NCBI RefSeq assembly: GCF_002386445.1
Contig: NZ_DGIR01000037.1
Coordinates: 1-60,503, forward strand
Length of the DNA stretch: 60,503 nt
Reading direction: 5' to 3'
DNA from: Pseudomonas sp. UBA4617
Lineage (GTDB): Bacteria > Pseudomonadota > Gammaproteobacteria > Pseudomonadales > Pseudomonadaceae
Shown here piece by piece: positions 44,799 to 54,926 of the stretch. Below the pieces are notes generated by a model. That model saw nothing but the letters and a program-made list of their open reading frames with translations. It did not search any database and had not been told where the DNA came from. Position 1 is the stretch's first letter, and every line of letters starts with the position of its first letter. Both the position numbers and the translations under genes were made by a program.

Positions 44799-47700
44799 TG
44801 AGCACCCTGAACATGCAGATCCCCGGATTCGACATCGACAGCGAGATTGGCCAGGGCGCCATGGCCAGTGTCTACCTGGCCACCCAGCGCTCCCTGCAGC
44901 GCAAGGTAGCGCTGAAGGTAATGGCCGCGAGCCTTGCCGCCGACCCTACCTTCTGCGAGCGCTTCCTGCGCGAAGGGCGCACGCTGGCGCGGTTGGCGCA
45001 TCCGCACATTGCCACCATCCACGACATCGGTAATGTCGGTGAGCTGTACTACATGGCCATGGAGTACCTGCCCAGCGGGACCCTCAAGGAGCGCATCGCT
45101 GCCGGGCTTACCCCTGAGCAAGGCTTGCTGTACGTGCGGCAGATCGCCCAGGCGCTGGGTTATGCCCACGCCCAGGGGCTGGTGCACCGCGACGTGAAAC
45201 CGGCCAACATCCTGTTCCGTGCCGACGGCACGGCGGTGCTCTCCGACTTCGGCATCGCCAAGTCGCTGGATGACCGCACCCAGTTCACCCAGGCCGGCTT
45301 CGCCGTCGGCACCCCGAGCTACATGAGCCCGGAGCAGGCGCGGGGCATGGACATCGACGGCCGCGCCGACCTGTATGCGCTTGGGGTGGTGCTGTACGAG
45401 ATCCTCGTCGGCGAGCTGCCGTACCGGGGCAACGATGCCTTGTCGACGGCATTGGCCCACCTGACCGAGCCGTTGCCGGAGCTGCCCATCGAGCATGGGC
45501 GCTATCAGGACATCCTGCGCGGGCTGCTGGCCAAGGACCCTGAGCAACGCTTCGCCGATGCCGCAGCGTTGCTGGCTGCACTCGACCGCCTGCCAGCCGA
45601 CAGCGCGGAGCGCACGGTGATTCGGCCGGTGCCGGGCGCGCTGGCGGGCAAGGCCGAACTGGGTGGGCTGACACCGGTGTCCATCGATATCCCGCAGGCT
45701 ACGGCAAAGCCGGTCGCTGCGCCTGCACCTGCACCTGCGCCGGAGCCGGAGCCGACCCGGCCCGCTGCGCCGCCGCAACCTGCCCCGCGCAAGCCGGCCA
45801 AGGCCCTGCTGGCCGTGGCAATCGCCGTGGCGCTGGGCCTGGGCGCGACCTTCTTCTGGTTGCGCTCTGGCAATGAGCAGCCGGTTGCGCAACCACCGCT
45901 GGCGCAAACCGCGAGCGACCCGCTGGCGCCGACCGCGCCGCCGCCAGCTGCCAGCGAAGACGGCCGGCCATTGTTGATGCCAGGCAAGAAAACCCTGTTC
46001 CAACGCGTGCTGAGCAAGCCTGAAGCGCAATTGCTGGCCCGCCCCGGCGACAGCGCGGGTGAGCCGCTGCCGGCCTTCTCGGTGCTGTACGTGTACCAGC
46101 GCAAGGACATCGACGGCCAGCCATGGCTGGAAGTGGGCGCCTCCAGCAGCGGCCAGCGCGACGGCTGGTTGCCGGCGGCGCAAACCAGCGACTGGAAGCA
46201 AAGCCTGGTGCTGAAATTCACCGAGCGTTCCGGCCGTTCGCCAGTGATGTTCATGCGCCAGGCCGAGGACCTGCAGCAACTGCTCGACGACACCGGCAAG
46301 GCCCGCGCCGACCTGCTCAAGGCGCAGAACCAGCCCGACCAGGTACCTCAGGTGCTGGCCTTGGAGCCGGCCGCCAGCGCGGTGCCACAGAACCAGTTCT
46401 ACCTGATGCCGATCTTCGACTACCGGGAAAGCTTCGGCGCCGACGGCCAGCCGGTGCAGTTGCTCAACGTCGCCTCGATCGACCCTGGCAGCAGCGCCCG
46501 CAGCCAGGCGGCCACGGCTGCCGGCGCGGCGGTGGCGACGGACAACCGCTTCCGTACCGGCATCGTCCTGGTGGTCGACACCTCGGTGTCGATGCAACCC
46601 TACATCGACCGCGTGCGCCAGGTGGTCAGCGAACTGCAGGCGCAACTGGCCGCACGTGGCGAACTGGACAACGTCAGCTTCGGCCTGGTGGGCTTTCGCA
46701 ACAGCGTCAAGCGTACCCCGGGCCTGGACTACCTGAGCAAGACCCTGGTCAGCCTGGAGGAGGGCCGCGACCCGGCGCGCTTCCTCAAGGCCGCGTCGCA
46801 GGTCAAGGCCACCAGCGTTTCCAGCCACTCGTTCAATGAGGATGCCTTTGCCGGGGTGATGCAGGCCGTGGAAGGCATGGACTGGTCGGGCTATGGCGGG
46901 CGCATCGTCCTGCTGGTCAGCGATGCTGGCGCCCTGCGCAAGAACGACCCGTACAGCAGCACCCAGATGAACGAGGCGGAGGTTCGCCAGGCCGCGCTGA
47001 GCAAGCAGATCAAGATCTACGCCTTGCACCTGCGCACCCCGGCCGGGGTGAACAACCATGGCTCGGCCGAAAGCCAGTACCGTGTGCTCACCGCCGACAG
47101 CAACCCGCAGATCGGCGACCTGTACGTGGGCGTGCCGGGCGGCGATGTAGGCGCCTTTGGCGAGCGCGTGCGCGAAATCGGCTCGACCTTCGCCGAGCTG
47201 GCGCACCAGGTGCGTCAGCAGCAGCCACAGCCGGTACCCCGGTTGGCCACGGGCGCCAGCCTGGCGGCCAAGTCGCAGGCGATCGGTTACGCCATGCACA
47301 TGGACTTCCTCGGTCGGCATGCTGCCAGCCAGGCGCCGCAGCTGGTCAGTGCCTGGACCGCCGACCGCGACCTGACCAACCCGGCACTGCCGAGCCTGCA
47401 GGTGTGCGTGATGCTGACCAAGTTGCAGCTCAATGACCTGCAGCAATCGCTGAAGCTGATCGTCGACGCCGCGCGCAAGACCCGCAGTTCGCCAGGTGAT
47501 TTCTTCAACGAGATTGCCAGTGCCAGTGCCTACATGAGCCGCGATCCGGGTGCCCTGCGCAAAGGCGCCAACCTGGCCCAGGGCGGGGTCCTGGGCGAAT
47601 ACCTCGAAGGCCTGCCATACCGCAGCAAGTCGCTGAGCATGACCGAGGACCTGTGGTTGTCGCTGTCGGTGGCCGAACAAGAGGACTTCATCGACGAACT

Positions 47701-47818
47701 GGACTCGAAGATCCGCCTGTACGAAACCTTCCACAACGACATGGCCAACTGGGTGCGCTTCGGCAAGGCCGAGCCGGGCGATGCCCTGTACCGTGTACCA
47801 CTGTCGACGCTGCCGTGA
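44796..47818 (+). CDS. ppkA: T6SS serine/threonine kinase PpkA with periplasmic von Willebrand A domain
   Basis: The coding part starts at ATG 44798 and gives 1006 residues. A Hanks kinase domain (about 10-270) has GQGAMASVYLA, the VALKVM lysine, HRDVKPANI, SDFGIAK and GTPSYMSPEQAR. An alanine/proline linker and one membrane helix (about 337-357) follow. The periplasmic part contains an SH3-like segment (about 400-475) and a vWA domain from about 588 with the MIDAS DTSVS motif. It phosphorylates Fha when the TagQRST sensor detects envelope attack. The region before the ATG is the pppA 3' end, and the two overlap as TGATG (44796-44800). Confidence 0.95.
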
Positions 47819-48522
47819 TGATCAGCCTGCACGGGGTGCGCAAGACGCGCGGGCAGGGTGCCCAGCGCTACAGCCTGCAGATCGATCGGCTGAAGCTGGC
47901 GGCTGGGGCACGGGTGGCGCTGGTCGGCCCCAGCGGCTGCGGCAAGAGTACCTTGCTCGACCTGCTGGCGCTGGTGCTGGCGCCGGATGCCGCCGAGGGC
48001 TTCGTCTTTGCTGGCTTCGATGTGGCTGGCCTGTGGCGCCAGCGCCGTCTCGACCAGCTGGCGGCGCTGCGCAGCCGCCAGCTGGGCTATGTTTTGCAGG
48101 CCGGCGGCTTGCTCGGCTTCCTCGATGTGCGTGGCAATATCAGCCTGCCCCGGCAGCTGTTGGGGCTGGGCGAGGACGGCAGTGTCGAACGCCTGGCCGA
48201 GGCGCTGGATGTACATGACCAGCTGGCCAAGAAGCCTGCCGCGTTGTCGCTGGGGCAACGCCAGCGGGTCAGCTGCGCCCGGGCCCTGGCGCATGCACCG
48301 GCGTTGCTGCTGGCCGACGAGCCTACTGCGGCGTTGGACCCGGTGAACGCCGAGCGGGTCATGCAGTTGCTACTGCGCGAGGCCCAGGCACGCCAGGTGA
48401 CCTGCGTGCTCGCCACCCATGATGAAGCATTGGCGCGCCGGGCCGGGTTGAACGTGCTGCGCATGGCCTGCCGGCGCGATGCCGACGGCGGCGTCACTGC
48501 CAGCCTGGGGCAGGCCGTCTGA
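47818..48522 (+). CDS. tagT: ABC transporter ATPase TagT
   Basis: The 234-residue protein has Walker A GPSGCGKSTL, signature LSLGQRQRVSCARAL, Walker B LLLADEPTAALD and the H-loop ATHDEAL. With TagS it forms an ABC complex of the LolCDE/MacB type that acts upstream of PpkA. ATG 47818 overlaps the ppkA stop (TGATG). Place in the tagT-S-R-Q string supports the assignment. Confidence 0.92.
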   Translation: MISLHGVRKTRGQGAQRYSLQIDRLKLAAGARVALVGPSGCGKSTLLDLLALVLAPDAAEGFVFAGFDVAGLWRQRRLDQLAALRSRQLGYVLQAGGLLGFLDVRGNISLPRQLLGLGEDGSVERLAEALDVHDQLAKKPAALSLGQRQRVSCARALAHAPALLLADEPTAALDPVNAERVMQLLLREAQARQVTCVLATHDEALARRAGLNVLRMACRRDADGGVTASLGQAV

Positions 48523-49724
48523 TGCGCCCGTGGCTGATCGCCGGCCTGGCCTGGCAGGACTACCGCAACGATGCGCGGCTGTCGGCGTGCAGCGTGCTGG
48601 CACTGGTTGCGGTGATCGCCCCCTTGCTGGTGCTGTTCGGGCTCAAGTTCGGCCTGGTCGGCAGCCTGACCGAGCGGCTGCAACGCGACCCGAGTGTGCG
48701 CGAAATCACACCCCTGGGCGGTGGCCGTTTCCATGCCGATTTCATCCACGCCCTGGCACAGCGACCGGACGTCGCCTTCGCCATTGCGCGGACCCGGCAG
48801 ATTGCTGCCACCGCCGAGCTGTTGCTGCCTGCCCGAGGGCGCGCGGTGACTGTCGAGATGCTGCCAACCGCTGCCGGTGACCCCTTGCTGCAACAGGTGC
48901 CGCCACCGCAGGGCCTGCAGCAGGTGGTATTGAGTTTTACCGCTGCCGAGAAGCTCGGTGCCGCGGCCGGTGATGAGTTGCAGGCCAGCTTCAGCCGCCA
49001 ACAGGCCGGCCAGGTGCAGTGGCGCCAGACGCGCCTGCAGGTGGCCGCGGTGCTGCCGCTGGCGGCGTTCGAGCGCGATGGCCTGTTCGCTTCGCTGGCC
49101 CTGCTCGAAGCGGTCGAGGATTACCGCGACGGGCGCGCTGTGCCGGCGCTGGGCTGGCCTGGCGAGGCCGCAGGCAGCGATGCCGGGCGGATCTACCCGG
49201 CGTTTCGCCTGTATGCCCGGGGGCTGGCCGATGTCGAGCCGCTGCGCGCCTATTTTGCCGAACGCAAATGGCTGGTATCGACCCAGGCGGCGCAGATCGC
49301 CCAGGTGCAGGCCCTCAGCCGCAACCTCGACCTGGTGTTCTGGATCATCACCAGCCTGGCCGTGGCCGGCGCCGTGGCCGCGATCGCTGCTGGCGCGGTG
49401 GCGGCAGTCCAGCGCAAGCAGCGCGAGCTGGCGGTGCTGCGCCTGCTGGGGTTCGGTACGGCCGCGCTGCTGCTGTTCGTGGTGCTGCAGGCGCTGTACA
49501 GCGGCGTGCTGGCGGCGGCAGCTGCCGGCGGCCTGTACCTGCTGGCCGAGCAGGGCCTCAACCGGATCTTCACCCAGGTGCCCGGCGAGTACGCCAGCCA
49601 CCTGTTGCCGATGCATTACTTCGTTGCGTTGTCTGCGGTGCTGCTGGCCAGCGCCGCCGCTGCTGCCGTGGGCGGCTGGCGGGTGACGCGCATCGATGCC
49701 AGCCAAGGAATCCGTGATGTCTGA
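48522..49724 (+). CDS. tagS: ABC transporter permease TagS (FtsX-like)
   Basis: This 400-residue inner-membrane protein has one helix near residues 24-48, a large periplasmic loop (about 50-265), and three C-terminal helices (about 270-385). This is the FtsX/LolCE topology. It forms a complex with TagT and presents the periplasmic loop to TagR/TagQ. The start overlaps the tagT stop by one base, and tagR begins inside its 3' end. Confidence 0.9.
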   Translation: MRPWLIAGLAWQDYRNDARLSACSVLALVAVIAPLLVLFGLKFGLVGSLTERLQRDPSVREITPLGGGRFHADFIHALAQRPDVAFAIARTRQIAATAELLLPARGRAVTVEMLPTAAGDPLLQQVPPPQGLQQVVLSFTAAEKLGAAAGDELQASFSRQQAGQVQWRQTRLQVAAVLPLAAFERDGLFASLALLEAVEDYRDGRAVPALGWPGEAAGSDAGRIYPAFRLYARGLADVEPLRAYFAERKWLVSTQAAQIAQVQALSRNLDLVFWIITSLAVAGAVAAIAAGAVAAVQRKQRELAVLRLLGFGTAALLLFVVLQALYSGVLAAAAAGGLYLLAEQGLNRIFTQVPGEYASHLLPMHYFVALSAVLLASAAAAAVGGWRVTRIDASQGIRDV

Positions 49725-51513
49725 ACTTCGCCTCGGGGCTGCGGCCCTGCTTCTGACCACGCTGGGCCTGGCGGCCTGTTCGCCGGGCGCCGAGGAGCTG
49801 CCAGCCAGACCGGCCAAGCCAGTCGACACCGCTGCGGCCAGTGCCCCGGCAGCGGCGGTCGATACCAGCAAGCTGGACAACCCCAAGCCTCTGCCCGGTG
49901 ACGTCAGCCTGCCGCTACCGTGCGGCGGCGAGTTGGTGCTGCGCAGCGTCTATGTACTGGCCCAGGGCAGCCTGGACGACCGCGAGGTCAACCTAGGCTA
50001 CCCGTTCAGCGAAGGCGAGGCCGGCTACCAGCAGTCGTTCATTTCCGGTTATCGGCGTGACTTCATCAATGGCCAGTTCAGCCTTCAGGACCTGTCGCCC
50101 GAGTGGCAGAAGGCAGTTGCCCCCGGCCTGCCCAAGCTCGACCAGGCCGGCCCGCTCAAGCCGATGATGTATTTCATTGGCAAGTACGAGGTCAGCGCCC
50201 GCCAGTATGCCCAGGTAATGGCCCAGGTCCAGGCGCTGGCCAGCGGCGAGGCGGCGCCGGCCTGCCAGCCCGACACCACGGCGGCCGGGCGCCTGCCCAA
50301 GGTCAAGCTGTCGCGCTTCGAGGCCGAACGCTTTGTCGCGGTCTACAGCGCCTGGCTGCTCAAGTATCACCGCGACCTGCTGCCGGTCAGTGGCCGGGGC
50401 GGCAAGGCCGAGGACGGCGGTATCGGCTTCGTGCGCCTGCCCACGGAAGTGGAGTGGGAGTTCGCTGCCCGTGGCGGTTCTGCGGTAAGCCGCCAGGAAC
50501 TGGAAGGGCGGCTGTTCCCGCGCAAGGTCCAGGGCAGTGACAGCGATGGGCCGCTCAGCGACTGGGCGGTGTACAACCAGGTGGCTGGCGGCACCGGGCA
50601 GGCGGCACGGCTGATGCCGATCGGCACCCGGTTGCCGAACCCGCTGGGGCTGTTCGACGTGATCGGCAATGCTGCGGAAATGGTCCAGGAGTCGTTCCAG
50701 CTGGTGCATGCCGGCCGCCTGCAGGGCGCCTATGGCGGCTTCGTGGTCAAGGGCGGCAACTACCTCGAAGGTGAGGGCACGCTGTTCACCGGCATGCGCC
50801 GCGAGTACCCGCTGTTTGGCGCTGACGGTACCGAGCAGCGCAACGAGACCACGGGCTTCCGGGTGGCCATCGGGGCCCTGTCGGCGCCCCGTTCTCGTTA
50901 CCAGGAACTGTTCGAGCAGTGGCAGAAGCAAGGGCGCCTGGCCAGCCTGACCGACGACATCGAGGCCGCCGAGGACCCGACCAAACGCCTGGACAGCATC
51001 ATCGCCGCCACCACCGACCCGCGCCAGCAGGCCGAGCTGGGGTTGGTCAACGAAGAGCTCAAGCGCAGCGTGTCGCTGATCGGCCGCCAGCGCGAAGAGG
51101 CGGCCGGCAACCTGATCCAGTCCGCCGCATTGGTGGCCGAGACCATCAACAACTACAACATCCGCCTGACCAACCTGCGCAACACCCAGGCCGAGGCCCA
51201 GGCGCGTGGCGACCAGACCACCGTGCGCATGTATGCCGCGGCCATCAGCAACGGCCGCGCTGCGCTCGATGGCGCCGTGGCGATCTACATCGACAACCTG
51301 GCCAGCGGCACGCGCTACACCGATGCGGTGATCCAGGCGCAGTTCCAGCGGGTCAAGGAAGAACTCAATCGCAAGCCGGTCCTGGGCCAGAGCCTGGTGA
51401 GCCGCGCGACCCTGTTCGTTCGCCACGTTGGGGAGTACCGCCAGAACCGGCGGGCCGACCCGGCGACGATCCTCAAGGAGCTCCTGGCATCGGCCGCCGC
51501 GCGGCCTTCGTAG
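49717..51513 (+). CDS. tagR: TagR, formylglycine-generating-enzyme-like sensor component (lipoprotein form)
   Basis: The 598-residue protein has an FGE-sulfatase-type domain (about 155-395: MYFIGKYEVSARQYAQVM, RLPTEVEWEFAARGG, NPLGLFDVIGNAAEMVQE, VVKGGNYLEG, TTGFRVAIG) and an alpha-helical tail. TagR acts in the periplasm to stimulate PpkA. The N-terminus (TTLGLAACSPGAEE) contains a lipobox LAAC (Cys21), so this copy should be lipid-anchored. The catalytic cysteines of true formylglycine enzymes are not apparent, consistent with a structural role. ATG 49717 overlaps the tagS stop. Confidence 0.92.
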   Translation: MSELRLGAAALLLTTLGLAACSPGAEELPARPAKPVDTAAASAPAAAVDTSKLDNPKPLPGDVSLPLPCGGELVLRSVYVLAQGSLDDREVNLGYPFSEGEAGYQQSFISGYRRDFINGQFSLQDLSPEWQKAVAPGLPKLDQAGPLKPMMYFIGKYEVSARQYAQVMAQVQALASGEAAPACQPDTTAAGRLPKVKLSRFEAERFVAVYSAWLLKYHRDLLPVSGRGGKAEDGGIGFVRLPTEVEWEFAARGGSAVSRQELEGRLFPRKVQGSDSDGPLSDWAVYNQVAGGTGQAARLMPIGTRLPNPLGLFDVIGNAAEMVQESFQLVHAGRLQGAYGGFVVKGGNYLEGEGTLFTGMRREYPLFGADGTEQRNETTGFRVAIGALSAPRSRYQELFEQWQKQGRLASLTDDIEAAEDPTKRLDSIIAATTDPRQQAELGLVNEELKRSVSLIGRQREEAAGNLIQSAALVAETINNYNIRLTNLRNTQAEAQARGDQTTVRMYAAAISNGRAALDGAVAIYIDNLASGTRYTDAVIQAQFQRVKEELNRKPVLGQSLVSRATLFVRHVGEYRQNRRADPATILKELLASAAARPS

Positions 51514-51584
51514 TGGCTTCTGCCTGACGCAAGCGCGGGGTGGCATGAAGCCCCCCGTTTTAACCACCCACGTGAGAGAGTGAC

Positions 51585-52490
51585 ATGTTCAAGACCATCT
51601 TCACGGCTTCCCATGCCCGTTCCGCCCTGCTGCTCGCCGCAGGTTTCAGTACTGTCCTGATGGCGGGCTGCTCCAGCTCACCCGTGTCCAAGGTGGGTGC
51701 CACGACCAAGGTCGAATACTACCCGAGCTGCTACGAGCCCGTGCAGCACCTGCGCGCCACCGACGGCGACATGACCCGCTCGGTAGCGACCGGCGCCGTT
51801 ATCGGCGCCCTCGGCGGTGCCCTGACCGGCGCCCTGGTCGACGGCGACAACCGCGGCCGTAACGCTGCCATCGGTGCGGCGGGCGGTGCCCTGGTGGGCG
51901 GCGCGGCCGGTTACTACACCGAGCGCCAGAAGCAGATCAGCGACGACAAGCAGCGCATTGCCTCGTACGCCACCGACATCGACAAGAGCGCCGCCGACCT
52001 GGACCGCACCACGGCCTATGCCAAGGCTTCGCAGACCTGCTACCAGCGTGAGTTCACCAGCCTGATCGAAGGCCGCAAGGCCAACCGCATCAACGACACC
52101 GAAGGGCGCAAGCGCCTGGCCGAGATCGTCTCGGGCCTGCAGGAGTCGAACAAGCTGCTGGCCACCGTCAACGGCCGGGTCGCGGAAAACCTCGACAACT
52201 ACACCCAGGCCTACGAGCAGGACCTCAAGCAGGTTGGTGTGGCGCGTACCGACGTAGCGACCGTGGCCGAACCGCCCAAGACCACCACTGGCAAGAAGAA
52301 GACCCAGGCCGTCAAGGTGAACAACAACGTGCCGCAAGAGGCGGTCGCCACCGAGAAGACCCTGCAGAAGGCCACGACCAAGAAAGCCGAGGCCCAGCAG
52401 GTGGCCAATGCTGGCGTCGACCAGGTCAACAAGATGTGCCGCAGCCCCGACATGGGTGACTGGGCGCCGGTGCCTTGCCCGAACGTGTAA
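51585..52490 (+). CDS. tagQ: TagQ, outer-membrane lipoprotein with glycine zipper
   Basis: The 301-residue protein has a signal peptide with lipobox LMAGC (Cys28). A Gly-zipper segment (about 66-108: GAVIGALGGALTGALVDG, IGAAGGALVGGAAGYY) is followed by a helical coiled-coil-like domain. TagQ tethers TagR to the outer membrane in the threonine-phosphorylation sensor. It is last in the tag string and is followed by a small hairpin (52534-52551) before the next gene. Confidence 0.9.
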   Translation: MFKTIFTASHARSALLLAAGFSTVLMAGCSSSPVSKVGATTKVEYYPSCYEPVQHLRATDGDMTRSVATGAVIGALGGALTGALVDGDNRGRNAAIGAAGGALVGGAAGYYTERQKQISDDKQRIASYATDIDKSAADLDRTTAYAKASQTCYQREFTSLIEGRKANRINDTEGRKRLAEIVSGLQESNKLLATVNGRVAENLDNYTQAYEQDLKQVGVARTDVATVAEPPKTTTGKKKTQAVKVNNNVPQEAVATEKTLQKATTKKAEAQQVANAGVDQVNKMCRSPDMGDWAPVPCPNV

Positions 52491-52603
52491 CCCACGCTCC
52501 GTTGCGCTTGCGCCGGTGCACGTGCCGCCCCAGGCAGGTCGCCTGACCTGCACGGGGCGTGCGTGGGCCGGCGCAGCGGCTTTTCGAATCAAGGAGAGTT
52601 GTC

Positions 52604-53509
52604 GTGACCGACCTGATGTCCGGCGTCCTCGGCGGCTACCAGCAGCAAATGGCCCGCCAGCGGCTGCTGTTGACCGTCGACCAGCAGAAGTTGTTCAGGG
52701 CCATCGATTCCGACCCGGGTATCGTTGGCGCGGGTGTTGTCTACATCGATGCCCAGTACAACGTGATCGTCCTGCGCGAATTCAAGCCGATCTGCAGCAT
52801 CGCACCCAAGCGCGTGATCCTGCAGGAGGCGCCACCTTACAAGTCACCTGAACAGTTCATGACTCAGCTGCAGACCGGCGCACGTGAGCGCAAGGTGATG
52901 GCAGAGGCCGTGAACGCCAGTTTGAGTTGCCTGTCGGCCTATCTGGGTTGGGTCGTCATGTTCAGCGGCACCATTGCCGTACCCTTCACTGCCGGTGCCA
53001 GCATGGTATTGACGGCAGTCGGTTATGCCGCCGCAGCGGCAGGGACCGGGCAGTGCATGATGGGCGGGTACCGGGTGTTCAACGAAGTGTTCGACCCTGG
53101 GCAGAACGACTGGCTCGACAGTAATGACACGGTCCAGACGGTAATGAGCATACTCGACGGCGTAGCGCTGGCCGGTGTGGGCGCATCGAGCCTGAACACC
53201 GTGCGTTTCCTGCAGGCACGCAAGGCGGCGACCGGCAAGGGCTGGAGAGAGCTGTTCCAGAGCCTGTCGCGGCAGCAGCGCAAGGCCCTGGCCGAGGAAC
53301 TTCTGCAGATCAGGCACCCGTCGCTCACCGCCAAGCAGCTGAAGCTGAAGCAGGCGGCGGGTACCGCGATCAAGCGTTTCACCCCTACCCAAATCCAGCA
53401 CGCCACGCGTACCTTGATCAAGGACTCGATTGGCGGCTTGTCGGGTTTTGCCAGCAGTAGCTTCGTGCAGTCGGTTGCCGTGGGGCTTTACGAGGAAATT
53501 GACGAATGA
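52604..53509 (+). CDS. Putative membrane-acting T6SS effector (pore-former-like)
   Basis: The 301-residue protein starts at GTG 52604, placed by AAGGAGAG five bases upstream. There is no signal peptide. Residues 1-100 are soluble. Residues about 107-150 are a hydrophobic, Gly/Ala-rich hairpin (SAYLGWVVMF, SMVLTAVGYAAAAAG). The C-terminal half is helical and basic. Its stop overlaps a small four-helix membrane protein by ATGA. A soluble protein with a hidden hydrophobic hairpin, next to a membrane immunity candidate and a T6SS, resembles Tse4-type pore-forming effectors, but I see no family-level match. Confidence 0.6.
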   Translation: MTDLMSGVLGGYQQQMARQRLLLTVDQQKLFRAIDSDPGIVGAGVVYIDAQYNVIVLREFKPICSIAPKRVILQEAPPYKSPEQFMTQLQTGARERKVMAEAVNASLSCLSAYLGWVVMFSGTIAVPFTAGASMVLTAVGYAAAAAGTGQCMMGGYRVFNEVFDPGQNDWLDSNDTVQTVMSILDGVALAGVGASSLNTVRFLQARKAATGKGWRELFQSLSRQQRKALAEELLQIRHPSLTAKQLKLKQAAGTAIKRFTPTQIQHATRTLIKDSIGGLSGFASSSFVQSVAVGLYEEIDE

Positions 53510-53946
53510 CCCATGGCCAGGAACTGCAAGCATTCCTTTCCCGTTATTTCGGCGTGTTCATTGCCGAGTTCATGCTGTCCTGCTTTGCCATTGGCGGCTG
53601 TGTTTCACTGGTGTTCTCCACTTATTTGCGCAGTCCTGACCGACCGCTATCGGTGCTGGCGTTGGCGCTGGCAGGGATGGTCAGCGCCGCTTCGCATATC
53701 GCCCTGGTGCGTGGCTACGCTTGGGGCCTGTGGGGGCTGATCGGGCTGAACGGGCTGGCCGTATTGGCTGCGTTGCCCAGTTACGGCTACCGGCCGCACA
53801 TGGGCGGTTACGTCTCGGTTCTGCTGTTCGGGCTGCTGGCCTTGCTGGTCATCAATACCCAGCGCTACCGGGAAATGCGCGTGCGCCTGGTAGGGTACCG
53901 GGAAACCCGCAGGGCCAACCGCCAGGCGGGGAAAGCCGGCAAATGA
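53506..53946 (+). CDS. Putative membrane immunity protein
   Basis: The 146-residue protein has four hydrophobic helices (about residues 16-40, 47-68, 73-90, 98-118) and a basic cytoplasmic tail rich in Arg. It overlaps the preceding effector-like gene by 4 bases. Immunity proteins against pore-forming or membrane-acting effectors are usually small polytopic membrane proteins. Family unassigned. Confidence 0.6.
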   Translation: MTHGQELQAFLSRYFGVFIAEFMLSCFAIGGCVSLVFSTYLRSPDRPLSVLALALAGMVSAASHIALVRGYAWGLWGLIGLNGLAVLAALPSYGYRPHMGGYVSVLLFGLLALLVINTQRYREMRVRLVGYRETRRANRQAGKAGK

Positions 53947-53977
53947 TGGCTCAACGCTGCTTTAGCGAGGCTTGTGA

Positions 53978-54439
53978 ATGAATGTGCGCCGAATACGTAG
54001 CGGGTTCGCTGCTTTGCTGTTGCCCTTGCTCGTTGCCTGCAACGGGCACAAGGTCGAGCGCGTGGTGGTTTATGAGAACAACGTCCATCACTGGCGCATC
54101 GAGCACGTGGTGGAGCAGAACTGGCCGGTGGGGCCTCGCCAGTATTACCAGGTGTTTCTCAAGGACCGCCTGCTGATCCTGCCGGCCAATGTGTTCAATG
54201 ACGAGCGCGACATTAGTGAGTTCGTTGCTGCGGGCGGTTTCGACATCAGCAACTGGCGCAACGACACGATTATCGTGGCGTTCGAGAACGTGCAGAAGCG
54301 CGAAGGTGGCAACGAGCATTTTGTCCGCTCGCTGATGATCACCCCGGAGTACAAGGACGGGGAGGTGATACTGACGGATATGGCGACCCATATGCAGATC
54401 GTGGTGCAGCGGGTGGAGCCGGTTGGGGAGGGGAAGTAG
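53978..54439 (+). CDS. Unknown lipoprotein downstream of the membrane effector pair
   Basis: The 153-residue protein has a signal with lipobox LLVAC (Cys21) and a mature domain I do not recognise. GAGG lies seven bases before the ATG. It lies 31 bases after the putative immunity gene on the same strand. It could be a second, periplasmic immunity factor or a genuinely separate envelope protein. It is the last gene of the island before a REP element. Confidence 0.6.
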   Translation: MNVRRIRSGFAALLLPLLVACNGHKVERVVVYENNVHHWRIEHVVEQNWPVGPRQYYQVFLKDRLLILPANVFNDERDISEFVAAGGFDISNWRNDTIIVAFENVQKREGGNEHFVRSLMITPEYKDGEVILTDMATHMQIVVQRVEPVGEGK

Positions 54440-54878
54440 CGGGACAAATGTATCGTAATGGCGGACATCTTGAACCATGGCCTCGATCAACAACCGCTTG
54501 GAGGATGAACTCAAGGCCTCGCTATGGCACCGGCTACGCCGGTGTTCGCGGGGCAAGCCCGCTCCTACAGGTACAGCGTTAACTCTAAGCCATCGCAGTA
54601 CCTGTGGGAGCGGGTTCAACCCGCGAAGAGGCCCGCCCAGGCAAACCCGGCGGTTAAACCCCATGCAACCGCAGCGCCCGCTACGCACATTCCCGCCAAC
54701 TCAATTTCGGCTTCTCTACCGGCGGCAGTTGTTCCACTTCCCTGCCAGTACCACCGGCATATCCCGCATCCTCAGTCGTGGCACGGCCACCACCTCATGC
54801 TTCAGCCACCAACGCAAATGCCGGTTCTCCGGGACATGCCTTGCAGGAAGCTTCCTCTTCGACTTTATTTCCTGCCAA
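54440..54878. other. Gene-free junction between T6SS island and nrdB
   Basis: About 440 bases hold a REP pair (below) and otherwise no coding or regulatory element I can support. Short open frames on both strands lack starts and ribosome sites. Confidence 0.5.
54538..54632. repeat. Inverted REP pair (BIME-like)
   Basis: gccggtgttcgcggggcaag with cccgctcctacagg (54538-54571) and cctgtgggagcgggttcaac with ccgcgaagaggc (54601-54632) are Pseudomonas REP units in opposite orientation, 29 bases apart. Such pairs sit between genes and can end transcripts or protect mRNA. Confidence 0.8.
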
Positions 54879-54905
54879 TAAAAAAGGCTGCCAATCGGCA
54901 GCCTT
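54879..54905 (-). terminator. Intrinsic terminator of nrdB
   Basis: On the minus strand, AAGGCTGCC and GGCAGCCTT form a perfect 9-bp stem with a 4-base loop, followed by TTTTATT. It lies 21 bases after the nrdB stop and is a textbook Rho-independent terminator. Confidence 0.9.
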
Positions 54906-54926
54906 CTCTATGCTTCGCTAGGATTA

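Noticed and set aside
54650..54883. Short minus-strand frame ending ...RMRDMPVVLAGKWNNCRR
   Set aside because: No start codon with a ribosome site, it begins within the nrdB terminator, and no family resemblance; treated as non-coding.
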